A stretch of 64,000 nt of DNA from Tenrec ecaudatus. Taxonomy: Eukaryota > Chordata > Mammalia > Afrosoricida > Tenrecidae. Below, one piece after another: positions 54,057 through 64,000 of this stretch. The translations under genes and the position numbers were made by a program. The stretch lies in assembly GCF_050624435.1 (NCBI RefSeq), contig NC_134541.1:99940805-100004804 (forward strand), written 5' to 3'. Numbering within the stretch: the first letter of the stretch is position 1; each line of letters starts with the position of its first letter. The notes under the pieces were generated by a model that was not told the DNA's origin, ran no database searches, and was given only the letters and a program-made list of their open reading frames with translations.

Positions 54057-55137
54057 GTATGTATATAGGTAAATATATTAATTTTTAATGAAAGGGATAG
54101 AGGCCAACGTACATAAATTTATAGGTTAAGTATTAAGATAACAGAAGGACTTCGGGCCTCCAATCAAGGCCTCCCTTAACACAAGAACACTTTGTTCTAA
54201 TAATCTGGCACTCTTTGATACTTACCTTCCTGCCATGATTGCTGAAGACAAAATGGGTGCATGAGCAAATGTGGTGAAGAAAGTGGATGGTGCTTGGCTA
54301 TCAAAATATATAGTGTCTGGGGTCTTAATGGCCTGAAGTTAAACAAGCAACTATTTTGTAGGGAGGCAAATAAGCTCACATGGAAGAAGCACAGCAGCCT
54401 GTGTGATCATGAGCACATGATCCCGTGTCAATGGGAGCAGGTATCAAGTATCAAAAGAGCCAAAAGAAACAATTACATTGATGTGAAAGAGGGGGGGGGG
54501 TTGGAGTAGAGACCCAAAGCCCATCTGTATTCTATTGGAATCCCCCACAGAGGGGTCCCAAGGCAGGGATGGTTCAACCAGGGTGCAGTATAACACCAAT
54601 AAAACACACATCATTCCTCCAGTTCCTGAATGCTTCTCTCCCCCCACCCACTACCATGACCCAGTTCTACCTTACAAATCTGGTTAGACCAGAGTGCACA
54701 CACTGGCACAGATAAGCGTTCTCTACACGTGTAATTTGGGATAGATAAATCCCTCAGGAACAGTAGTGGGAGTAGCAATATCATGAGGGAAGGGGGCTGG
54801 AGGGAAGGGACAGAAAGCAGGAACCCATCACAAGACTGGCTATATAGCACCTGCCCCCCCCCCCCGCCCCGTGGGGACGAATAACAGAAAGGTGGGTGAA
54901 GGAAGATAACACAGTGTGACACACAAGATAACAGCAATAGTATATAATTGATCAAGGATTCACAAGGGTGGGAGGAAAGGGAAAAAAACAAGAGCTGATA
55001 TCAAGGACTCAAGTAGAAAGAAATTGTTTTGGAAATGTTGATGGCAACATATGTACAAGTGTGCTTAATATTGTTGAATGATGGATTGTTACAAGATTTT
55101 TAAGAGCCCCCAATAAAATGATTAATTTAAAAAAAAT
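54057..55137 (+). mobile_element. L1 3' UTR, 3' segment
   Basis: The L1 resumes with 'tatataggtaaatatattaat' and continues through 'ggtgcatgagcaaatgtggtgaagaaagtggatggtgcttggctatc' to a terminal 'ccccaataaaatgattaatttaaaa'. A C-run at 54,853-54,867 is inside. Confidence 0.9.
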
Positions 55138-55879
55138 CATTGGACAAAAGAAGAAAAAGAAAGAAAGATAATAGTTATAGCACAGAGCCCAAAGTGAGCA
55201 AGCGCATTGTTATCCGGTGCATCTTCCTCAGCCACTTGATCCGCAGAGGAGCCTGTAGGTCAGTCTGGCAATTATCCCCGCTTAGCAGACAAAGCGCACC
55301 AGGCATGATCTTCACTTCCCAATCCACGATTTTGTCGGAGAAAGGCCAACGCAGTCAAGCGGGGTGGCGATTAAAGCTGGGGCAAGAACTGCCGTGGTAA
55401 GGACCAGCTTCCAGGAGAAGGGTGGATGATGAGGAGGTTTCCGTTGGATTCAGTAGTGGGGGCGGGGGTGGGGGGAGAGGTGTGGTTGCTATAAGCTGTC
55501 CAAGCACTGAAGCCCTCCTGCCCAACAAACTCATCCTTTGCTGATCTGAGATGATTCTTGTCTGAAGCCTTTGATTTACCACTTCTGCTGAACTTAAGAT
55601 TTCAACAAATCACCCTGGTATATCTAGTAAGATGCTATACTGACCAGTGACTTTTAGGAAGCGTCGTTGGGGGTTGACAATAGCTACTTCTTCTTCTTTC
55701 TCACTTTGGCTGCCCTCGTGTCCTCATGTAAACCGCTGGAGCATCTCCGTTCACTACCCTGACCGCGCGCAGCGAGGAAAAGACACAGGCACAACCACAA
55801 CCACAGGAGTAGTCTGTTTCCTTGGTTACAATGACTGTAGCTCAAGAATAAGTACACAGGATAAGAAGTACTCAAAAAA
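55138..55879. other. SNX29 intron, unassigned
   Basis: An A-rich start is followed by unique sequence. A G-run is at 55,458-55,478. No gene or repeat is recognised. Confidence 0.4.
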
Positions 55880-56850
55880 CCCTATCAAATGTTGCTGAAA
55901 AAATTAAAGAAACCTAAATAAGTGGAAAGACACCCCACATTCATGGATGGCAAAACTTAATCCCCTTCAAATGAATCTGCAGCACACATGTGCAAAAGAA
56001 CTCTTGCAACTCAACAATAAAAGATGTAATTAAACTATGGGCCGTGGATTTGAATAGACATTTCTCCAAAGGAAAAATGATCAATAAGCAGATGGTAAGA
56101 TGCTCAGCAGCAGCATCTATAAGGTAATTTCAAATCTTATGAATCTTATTACAAACCCTAGCTACCTCTTTCGTAGAAATGAACAAGCTGGCCCTAAAAT
56201 CCACGAAGAAACAAGAGGACACAGGGGAGCCAAAACAATCTTGAAAAAGACAAAGAGGCCTCACGTGTCGTGATTTGGAAACTTCCAGTAAAAGTCACTG
56301 TAACATGATAACCTGATACAGACATAAAGACAGACACAGAGAGCGATGGGGTGAAAGTGACAGACCAGAAGATAAGGCAACTGATCTGCCACATGATGCC
56401 AAAAACAACCCAAGGGGAAAATTACATTTATCTCAACAAATGGTGTTAGGACTAAAGAGCCACATGAAGATGAACGTTGTACCCCTTCCTGAACCACACA
56501 CACAAATCAACTGGAAATGATTAGAGACCTCAGTGTATGAAACTTGAAAATATTAGGCTAAGTCACAAAAGACTGATTTCTATCTGAATCCATTTATACA
56601 AAATGTCAAGAAGACAACTCTCCAGAGATGAAAAGGAGATGAGGGGTTGTCTGAGGCCGTGTGTGTGTGTGGTGGGAGGGGGAAGGGGTGTTGGGAGGAG
56701 GGAAGACTGCTAGAAGGTGTGAGGTATCTTTTTGACATGACGGAATTTAACTGTGGTGACAGTTACACAACACTATGAAGATGATGAAACATGAACCTCT
56801 TCAAAGATAACATAGGGACCAAGCTTTTGTGACACTGGGCTATGTATTTC
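55880..56850 (+). mobile_element. Old mammalian L1 fragments, ORF2 end and 3' UTR
   Basis: The segment 'aaataagtggaaagacaccccacattcatgg' is ORF2. From 56,157 to 56,550 comes the ORF2 C-terminal order: 'gaaatgaacaagctggccctaaaatcc', 'gccaaaacaatcttgaaaaag', 'caacaaatggtgttagg', 'aatcaactggaaatgattagagacc'. The 3' UTR follows with 'aagacaactctccagagatg'. A 3' UTR piece at 55,990-56,080 precedes ORF2 sequence, so the copy is rearranged or composite. Confidence 0.8.
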
Positions 56851-56929
56851 ACATAAGCAAAAAAAACCCAAAGCAAAAACAATAGAAATATGAGATATAC
56901 ATTCACCCATTAATATTTATAACCTTTGT

Positions 56930-57880
56930 GCTGCAATATACACCATCAAGAAGCAGAAAGAAAGAAAAGAAATTTAAAAAAAAAACCCAGCCCAGAGCAG
57001 GAGAGAAAATACGTGTAAATCAAACTCCGGTAAGAATTTACTATTCAGAAGATATAAAGAACTCTTGCAACTCAACAATAAAAGACCCAGTTAAAATATG
57101 ACTAAAGGATGTGACTTGTCATTTCTCCAAAGGACATATGCAAATGGTCAATAAGCGCACGATAAGCCACTCAGCATCACCAATCATGAGGAAAATGCCA
57201 ATCAGAACCACGCCGGGGTACCACTTCACAGCTGCCACGACGGCTGCAACAGCAAGAAAGAAGAGCAAACGCCAGCAGGAACACAGAGAACTAGGGAGAC
57301 TGGAACACTCATGCCTCACTGGTGGGAGAGAAGATGGTACGTTCGTTTCAGGAAACCTGGTCAGCAGTCCACCCGAGTGACTGAGTGCGTCTGCTCCTAG
57401 GAATGCACCTAAGAGGAGTTACATCAGGACCTGTCAGTGGACATTCGCAGCAGAATTGCTCATGATAGGCCCAAAGTGGAAACAACCCGGCGCCTATCAA
57501 ACATGAATGAGCAAGCAGAATGTGGTGTGATCACACAATGGAGTATCATTTGCAGTAAAAAGGAAGGAATCAAAGTCATAGACCCTTGTATGAGCCTCGA
57601 AAACACTGGGTCGAAGTGAATTCTCCAAACGCAGAGACGGTTTGATTTTTGTATGATTCCACGTATCCAAGCATGTCTAGAAAAGGCAACACCACAGAGA
57701 CAAAAGGTGGATGAGCGGTTGTCTAAGGTTTGGTGGGGGTGGGGAAGACTACTAGAAGGTGTGAGGTTTCTTTTCTATGGAATGTTCTCAGGTTAATTGT
57801 GGTAATGATCGCACAAGTCCACGAAGGGCACGAAACCACGGGCTTAGACCCAGGATCCGTGAGTGGGTGCACTATATGGC
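56930..57880 (+). mobile_element. Old mammalian L1, 3' region, second copy
   Basis: The run 'aaagaactcttgcaactcaacaataaaagaccc' parallels 55,993-56,025. 'atttctccaaaggacatatgcaaatggtcaataagcg' and 'tgcctcactggtgggag' follow, then 'gactactagaaggtgtgagg', which parallels 56,706-56,727. Two related L1 3' ends therefore lie in tandem. Confidence 0.8.
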
Positions 57881-59059
57881 ACATGAGCCAGGCAGACCAA
57901 AGAGAACCAATCCCATAATGTCTACGTGAACCACACCCACTCCTCCACAATCAACATGGCTTGGTTCCAATGACCAGGCTGACATTGGCAATTAGCATTA
58001 TGTAAAAATGGAGGCTAACCACAACAGATCATAAAAGCAAAACCAAAGCACCTAACTGCCAGAAGCCACGCAAAGAAGGAAAGTGACCACATCTGATCCC
58101 AAAAGAAAATAGAGCTGCTGAACTGTATCATAGCATCAAAACCAACCAAGGTGACACAGAACCTTGGCCATCTCACACCTGGTGCTCCTTACTGCCAGGT
58201 GCAGGTCCTTCGTGCCCCACTGGCTGGCCGGCCAGTGGAGTGTTGAGCACTCGTAACTTGAGGCATCAGAGTGAGTGGTTGGTAAGTGAGGAGCAGCTTC
58301 TCTTTGTGCTGGGTGTGCTGGGGTGGTTGCCAGGTTGATACCTGTCTGGCCCTCCCAGGGGCTCTATTTTGGAAAAAGTCATTCTGAATCCAGCACACAG
58401 GAAAAGTTCAGAGAGGGAGGGAGGGAAAGAAGTCGAGGACAAGTCTGATGGGATCACAGGAGTGCTCGACCCTGCTATGCCCCAGGCTACAACCCATCCC
58501 TTCCTCCTCAGCCACAGGAATCCAAGTCCTTCCATGCTGGGCCAGGCCTTGAAGGGTTTTGCTCAATTCATCATGGAAGCCTGGACTCCCTTCCCTCACC
58601 GCTCCCCCTGCATCTGCCCCCTACTGCTCAGGCGATAGCCCCCACCTTCACTGGGCTTCCAACCCGGAGCCCTGGCCTATCCCCTCAAGAGCACAGCCCA
58701 CAGCGCACAGGCCTACCTATAAATACTCCCCGGCAGCCGCCCAGCCACCCTCCCCACCTGGCCTGCAGCACCTGGAGCAAACGCGCTTTATAACTCAGCT
58801 GCTTAAAAATAAACATGAGCCGTGTTATTTCCAACCAGCCTTCCCACCCCATTAATGATTTATCTAGCACCTGCTTCTCAAAAGGAGGCTGAGCAGCTAG
58901 GAACAGGAAGAAGAGCACAGGAAGAGGCGAGGCGACCAAAACAAGGGAGGCACGCAATCTCGGGGTGACCCTGGGGGTCTGAGAGAGGAGCCCTGCCCGA
59001 GAGAAGTCTGGGAGCTGCACAGGAATGCTCTTTAAATCCCTGAAACCAAGCTACAGGGT
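57881..59059. other. SNX29 intron, unique stretch
   Basis: Includes the candidate regulatory block at 58,770-58,875. No exon was found. Confidence 0.5.
58770..58875. promoter_or_regulatory. Candidate conserved intronic element
   Basis: An AT-rich island in GC-rich sequence. It has a MEF2-like cttaaaaataaac, a homeodomain-type cattaatgattta, and ctttataactc. It is not repeat-derived as far as I can see. Regulatory function is inferred from composition and motifs only. Confidence 0.3.
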
Positions 59060-59175
59060 TCCCCCAACTGAGACTGAGCGATTCTACTCCTGGGTCCATT
59101 CCTAAGAGGAGCCTAACAGAGATCTACATCAGAACAACCTGCCAGTGAACACTCGCAGCTTCTTCATCCAGACTG
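59060..59175 (+). mobile_element. Old L1 3' fragment
   Basis: The phrase 'gagcgattctactcctgggtccattcctaagaggagcctaac' with 'catcagaacaacctgccagtgaacactcgcagc' parallels 57,380-57,460 of the L1 copy to the left. Confidence 0.65.
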
Positions 59176-60388
59176 CGGGGCCGGCCTACTAACAGCTGGT
59201 GTCCAGAGCAGTGATGAGCCCCAGCGGGGTCTGGGGCACCTGCTGCCAGTGTAATGGGATGGTTTCCACTGGCAACAAAGTGCAGGGCATGATGCCGGCA
59301 AGCTGTTGGCTGTGTCACATCTGTGGCTGCAGGAGGCTGGTGAGCATGAGTGAACATGAGCATGGGCCTCTCCTTCCTGCAGACTCGAACCCCAGGATCA
59401 GACCACGGGCTAGCTCCGGAGAGGACACTGAGCAAACCACTTGATGGGGGTGGGGGGTTGAGGTGCTCAAAAGAGGCCACTGAAAGGACATCTTGGTCAA
59501 GATGCGCCCTGGCCTAGTTCCAGCCACCAGCACAACTCCATGGGCTCTCTGTATGGCAGGCACAGTTCTAAGTGTGTCTGTCAGCTGTGCTGTCTCCCTC
59601 ACAGTGACCTCATGAGGAGTCACCACTAGCTTCACACTGGGGGCACTGATGCCAGAACCAGGCCCTCTGCACCCCCTCTCCCCCAGAGAGCACCAGGCCG
59701 GGAGGCCGGGAGGAGGGGGAGGGCAGTGAGCTGGAGAGCGAGGCACCAAACCATTGGCCCTCTGTTTGGAGAATGACTCCTGAGGTGAAGGAGGCCCTAT
59801 GCTTCAGCAACAAACAGAACCTCTGATTCCAGCGAGTCTAGACGAGGGCCTCCAAGCCATCTGCAGAGCTGTTCCCTTGGCCTGGGCCACCCTTCCCTGT
59901 GCTGCCACCTGTCTTTCCATTTATATACCCGTCATGATGCCAGACTGAAACAGTGCCACAAGGTAGTTCCTGGCCCTGACACTGCAGCACTTCTGACTGA
60001 CTGACTGGTGGGCTGGCGTGTTCAGTGTTCCAGGAGGGCAGGGACCACGTCTGCCGGTGGGTCACTGACAGACACAACTGTTGGGCAACCATGAGTGAGC
60101 GTTACCTAAGAAGGAGAGGCAACACCAAGGGCCTGAGCTGCACCTGCTTCTAGGAACTTCCTGTGTCCATGATGGGAGCCAGTACACCAGGCGGGGGGCA
60201 CAGAGCCTGATGGTTGACCTGCAGAGCAGCACTCTCCCCTAGGAGGGAACAAGCTGGGTGGGGCAGGCAGGATGCAGGGAAGAGCCCTGTGGCAAGTGTC
60301 AGGTGTGCAGGGGCACAAAGCCAGCCGAGGTTGCAGCATGCCACCAGAGTGCAGATTCCCGCTTTTAACAGAATGCGAAAGGGCGGAC
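59176..60388. other. SNX29 intron, unique stretch
   Basis: Nothing recognised in 1.2 kb. Confidence 0.5.
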
Positions 60389-60440
60389 GGGGTGGTGGTG
60401 GTGGGGGGGTGGTGGTGGTGGTGGTGGTGGTGGTGGTGGT

Positions 60441-60477
<37 letters not shown>

Positions 60478-60478
60478 T
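60389..60478. repeat. Compound (GGT)n(GT)n microsatellite
   Basis: A GGT run of about 50 bp, with one G-run, passes directly into about 17 GT units and a short GGT end. It adjoins a SINE. Confidence 0.95.
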
Positions 60479-60482
60479 GGGT

Positions 60483-60665
60483 AGTGGGTAGTGGTTACAC
60501 ACTGGGCTGTGATTCACAAGGTCAGCAGGTCAAAGCCACCAGCCATTCCTTGGGAGAACGACGATGCTTTCTACGTCCATAGCTACAGTCTGGGCCGTGT
60601 GCAGGGCCGCTCTCATCTGTCTTAGTTGTGCTGAGTCTGCATGGGTCCTGTGGCCGTGAGCGAAT
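60483..60665 (+). mobile_element. AfroSINE-type SINE
   Basis: It has 'gtagtggttacacactgggctg', 'aaggtcagcaggtcaaagccaccagcc', 'tgggagaacgacgatgctttctacgtcc' and 'gctacagtctgggccg'. The very start has merged with the microsatellite on the left. Confidence 0.75.
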
Positions 60666-61151
60666 GTGTGTGCAGCGTCGGCAGGACGGAACTCTACATG
60701 TGTTCCCAACCAGTCTCGACGTAGCCAGAATTATGGTCCACTGAACATACTTCAAATGGCAAGATGTCTGCACAGAGCATATGCTGCAGAGAACTGGAGA
60801 GAATCCTTCTTTGCGGAAGGGCCTGCTTGCGGTCACTCATCTCTGGCCACCGTTTGGTGACAGAACTAGAGCCAGCTCATGCAAGCATTTGTCACTGGGT
60901 CTCTCCTTCAGGGCAGATGGCTCAGGGACACTCCCAGCCCTGGCTCTGGGAATCCCACATGTGGAACCTCGAGTGACTTCTCTCATCCCTCTGGACCCTT
61001 GGGGGGTAGGACTAAGCCAGTGCCCCTCCATCAAGGCCTGTGGACCAGTTGTTTCAATATGACCCAAGGGCATTTTGAAATAAACATATGAGGGCTTCAC
61101 CCCGCCTCGACTCTGGTCTCAGGTCTTCACTGGGCAGTCTGGAACGTTCTG
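60666..61151. other. SNX29 intron, unique stretch
   Basis: No exon or named repeat. 'gacccaagggcattttgaaataaac' near 61,061 may be the end of an old element. Confidence 0.4.
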
Positions 61152-61345
61152 AAGGGCTCTGGGTGGCACAAACAGCCTGCGCTCATCTAACCTAGAACCT
61201 AAAGGCTGGCTCAGCACCCACCTGCAGAGCTCCAGAGGAAAGGTCTGCAGCCTGTTGCTGTTGCTGGCAGCCGAGAAAGCCTGAAGGGGCCGTTCTACCC
61301 GTAACTCGTGGGTCTCCATGAGTTAGAACCGACCCACTGACCACA
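61152..61345 (+). mobile_element. AfroSINE-type SINE, second subtype
   Basis: It has the head 'gaagggctctgggtggcacaaacagcc', then 'cagaggaaaggtctgcagcctg' and 'cgtgggtctccatgagttagaaccgaccc'. Confidence 0.7.
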
Positions 61346-61504
61346 GCTTCGAGCCTTTTGTTATGGGGTGTCTGGGCATCGGGTTGTCTAAACCCCAAGG
61401 ATTCCAATTCACACTGAGTGGAAACAACTGGATCAAGCGGCTACAGCAGAGCTGTCCGTGGTGCTGACCTGAGAATCTGCAAAGGACACAGCCACCTCTG
61501 CCTT

Positions 61505-61534
61505 GTGTATGTGTGTGTGTGTGGGGGGGGGGGG
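61505..61534. repeat. (GT)n plus G-run
   Basis: A broken GT run is followed by about a dozen G, similar in form to the one at 19,097. Confidence 0.9.
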
Positions 61535-62147
61535 ATGGTGGGTGGCAATGTTTGTCACCTGCAGCATGGGTGGTGAAGCCTTGTCTGCCAGTAAAGAGGG
61601 AAGAATAGTGTCCGATTGGTTTTTTAAGATCCATGCACGTGAAACAACTACAATGGCACCTAGACTAGAGCAACCAGGGCGGCATCTTTCTAGCTCCCAG
61701 CCCCACCTGAGCACTGCCAGGACTGCTACTGCAAGGCGTGGCCAGGTAAGCAGCACCAGTGTCTGCTTTATCCGGGTTGAAGAATGCCCGGGCTTTCAGG
61801 CTGCAGAGAGTGGCAGGAGCAGAGGGAGGGGGAGGAGGGGGAGAGCTAAAGGGCAGAAGGCCGAGTCTGCTGTGGCTCCTCGTCCTAGATTCCTGGGGAA
61901 ATCCATGCACCTGTCCTGAACCCAGTGCACAGAGCCGCCCCTGATCTCCACTAGTAGTAGGTCACGCCCAAGCCATAGCTTATTGCTGGCGGAAAACCTC
62001 ACCCTTAGCACCACCTTCGCTGTGCTTGTCTTTCAGAGGGAATAGGGTAACTTCAGCACCTGTAGCCAAGAAGAGCACAATTTCCAAGTCAAAGACATTT
62101 CATCCTGTTTCGCTCATCACGTAACACCTCCTGTGACTGGGGTATGA
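61535..62147. other. SNX29 intron, unique stretch
   Basis: Contains a GGA-rich purine patch at 61,818-61,845. No gene was seen. Confidence 0.5.
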
Positions 62148-62338
62148 AGCCCTGGCAGTGCAGTCGGTTACTCAGTGGGCTGCTGAGTGCCCGGTCAGCT
62201 CGAAACCACCAGTCACTCCATGGGAGACAGAACGCTTTCTACTCCCATAAAGAGTTCGTCTTTGATACCCACAGGGCAGTCTGCCCTGTCCTACAGGGTC
62301 ACTCTGAGTCAGAAATGACTCCATGGCAGTGAGTTCGG
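62148..62338 (+). mobile_element. AfroSINE-type SINE
   Basis: It has the head 'agccctggcagtgcagtcgg', 'cagtgggctgctgag', 'ggtcagctcgaaaccaccag', 'ctttctactcccataaagag' and 'gagtcagaaatgactccatggcagtgag'. Confidence 0.9.
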
Positions 62339-62402
62339 TCTGGGATGGTGACTGAGAAAAGGACCCTGGGCCATCAGTTCAGACTCATCAGGGGACCCTG
62401 GG

Positions 62403-62524
62403 GAGAAAAGACCTGGTGATCTGCTTCTACAAAGATGGCAGCCTAAGAACCACGGAGGGTAGTGCCACGCTGTCCACAGGGTCGTGGGGAGATGGAACTG
62501 ACTTGGCGCCATGCAATAGCATGA
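62403..62524 (+). mobile_element. SINE fragment, 3' half
   Basis: It has 'agacctggtgatctgcttctacaaagatggcagcc' and 'ggtcgtggggagatggaactgacttggcgcc'. The first phrase is the one amplified in the 19,545-19,890 minisatellite. Confidence 0.7.
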
Positions 62525-62717
62525 CCAGGGTGACCTTCCTGAGGACAGTTCCAGAGTCCAATCTCCATCTTTTTTTCACCTATTTTTTATGCTGAGGAGA
62601 TTATGAGAACGACCTGTTTGTTCCTCCCTGCAGGTCTTACAAGCACGGGACTCTGGGCTGTTTAGGTCCCTGCTCTTCTCTCTGCACACACAGCTCACAC
62701 CAGGGGCACAGGAAAGA

Positions 62718-62765
62718 GCGGATGGATGGATGGATGGATGGATGGATGGATGGATGGATGGATGA
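62718..62765. repeat. (GGAT)n microsatellite
   Basis: About twelve GGAT units. Confidence 0.95.
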
Positions 62766-63826
62766 TCCTCTGAGCATGTCTGTAACCTCCTGTTTCTCTG
62801 GCAGGTTCTGCTGCTACTAGTCACCTCCCACCCTGCTTCCCAAGTCAGAATTCCTGAAAATGCCAAGCCTATTTTGGAATCCATGCCACCACCTCTGCTG
62901 CCAGGATAAAAATCCCAATGTCTCCGTGAAGCAGGCAAGAGAGCCTGTCCCTGCTGGGCTCTCCAGTGACGCAGCCCATGGCTGGTGGCCTGCTCCTCGG
63001 GGCTTGGTTTGGACGCGGGGCACATGGCTGGGTGGCTCCGCCCCTGTGGTTGTGACTGATCACAAGCCAGGTCTCGGGTACAGTGTGGCTGCTAAAAACG
63101 TTTGGTGGAATCTGCTGCCAACACCTGTTTAAACAAGTAAACACCCTTACAAACGGTGGTGGAGACTACAGAGGGCAAGCAAATCCATCGAGGAGGAGGG
63201 TAGGCAGGCAGGGCTTGCTGGAGGAGGTGGCATTTGGGCTGAGAGCTGGCAGAACAGAGACCCAGCACAGGCAGCATGGAGAGCGGCATGCTCTAGACAG
63301 GTGGAGGCCTGAGGAGAGAAGAAGGTGGCATGGGATCTAGAAGGGGCCGTGTGGCTGGTGAGACAGAGATGCTGCAGGGATTAAACTGTGTCCTTGGCAC
63401 CTTGCCTGGCATGCCATTAGCACCGATAAATAGCCACTGTTCTTAGGGCGCTGGCACGGCTGATGTGGAGGAGACCTGGCATTTTCTCTGCAGCCAGGAT
63501 CAGGCCAGGCCAGCTCATGGGGTGCGGGGGGGGCGGGGGGGGGCGGGAGAGAGGCAAGGCTCCCTTTAGGATTCAGAACAATTCCATTTTCAGTGGCTTA
63601 GAAGGATCAGGCACTTAGCTCAAGACAGCTTCTAACGCCGTTACAAAAAAGAACCTTGCTTTCCCTAGGTAGGCAAAACCTCTGAGAAATTAAACGAGAA
63701 ACTCCCAAGGGATGGCAAAGCTTAAAGTGGCGATGAACTGGTAGAGGAGGAGACTGGCTCCCTGGAGGAGCAGGGGACGCTATGTCCAACACTTCCCAGT
63801 GTTTCTGGGCCACTGGACTCTGAACT
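62766..63826. other. SNX29 intron, unique stretch with G-runs
   Basis: A G-rich patch at 63,524-63,548 has several runs of four or more G. No gene was recognised. Confidence 0.5.
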
Positions 63827-63972
63827 GGAGCCCTGGTGGGGCAGTGCTTACGCATCGGGCTGCTAACCAAGACAGGCTTTCTACTCCTGTAAACAGCTAC
63901 AGTCTCAGAAACTCACAGGGCAGTGCCACCCTGCCTTACAGGCTCCCCGTGAGTGAGAATTGTGGCTTGGAT
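63827..63972 (+). mobile_element. AfroSINE-type SINE with internal deletion
   Basis: It has the near-canonical head ggagccctggtggggcagtg, then 'gcatcgggctgctaaccaag'. It jumps straight to 'ggctttctactcctgtaaacagctacagtctc'. The B-box segment (usually about 45 bp) is deleted. It ends 'ccgtgagtgagaattgtggc'. Confidence 0.85.
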
Positions 63973-64000
63973 GCCCTGAGAGAGAAGCCACAAGGGACTG

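Noticed and set aside
36457-64000. Search for the next upstream SNX29 exon (first part of the PX domain, ending in AIGNK)
   Set aside because: No minus-strand stretch gives the expected residues with a donor site. The exon must lie beyond the window.

Overview
This is a 64 kb piece of mammalian genomic DNA, not microbial. It carries the 3' end of one protein-coding gene, sorting nexin 29 (SNX29), on the minus strand, set in dense interspersed repeats. The repeats point to an afrotherian and most likely a tenrec (Echinops-like). There are about 31 AfroSINE-type tRNA-derived SINEs, many RTE/BovB LINE fragments, L1 copies with a 3' UTR of a type I associate with afrotherians, ERVL-like LTRs, and a SPIN-like hAT MITE. 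SPIN is a horizontally transferred family known from the lesser hedgehog tenrec. The species call is inference from repeat content plus one gene.

Layout, left to right. 1-7,900 is the region beyond the 3' end of SNX29. It is nearly all repeats: an old L1 split by an RTE element with an inverted 5' part and by an ERVL-like LTR, several SINEs and the SPIN MITE. 7,916-11,083 is the probable SNX29 3' UTR, read right to left, with two polyadenylation signals and a 717 bp L1 inserted antisense with a 13 bp target-site duplication. 11,084-11,213 is the last coding stretch of SNX29. 11,214-36,317 is the last intron (25.1 kb), holding many SINEs, two minisatellites, two short DNA-transposon candidates and two L1 tails. 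36,318-36,457 is the penultimate coding exon, with the C-terminal part of the PX domain. 36,458-64,000 is the next intron upstream. It holds RTE and L1 copies, including an L1 inserted into an RTE and an LTR inserted into an L1. No further SNX29 exon was found.

The two exons join in frame. The first ends two bases into a codon and the second supplies the third base. The join gives the end of the PX domain and the complete SNX29 C-terminus. All other reading frames are either retroelement remnants or chance frames in GC-rich DNA. I found no tRNA or rRNA gene, CRISPR array, operon or intact transposon gene, and no new biological system. The most informative items are the SPIN MITE with a perfect 8 bp duplication, the datable nested insertions, a minisatellite grown out of SINE sequence, and two candidate conserved non-coding elements.
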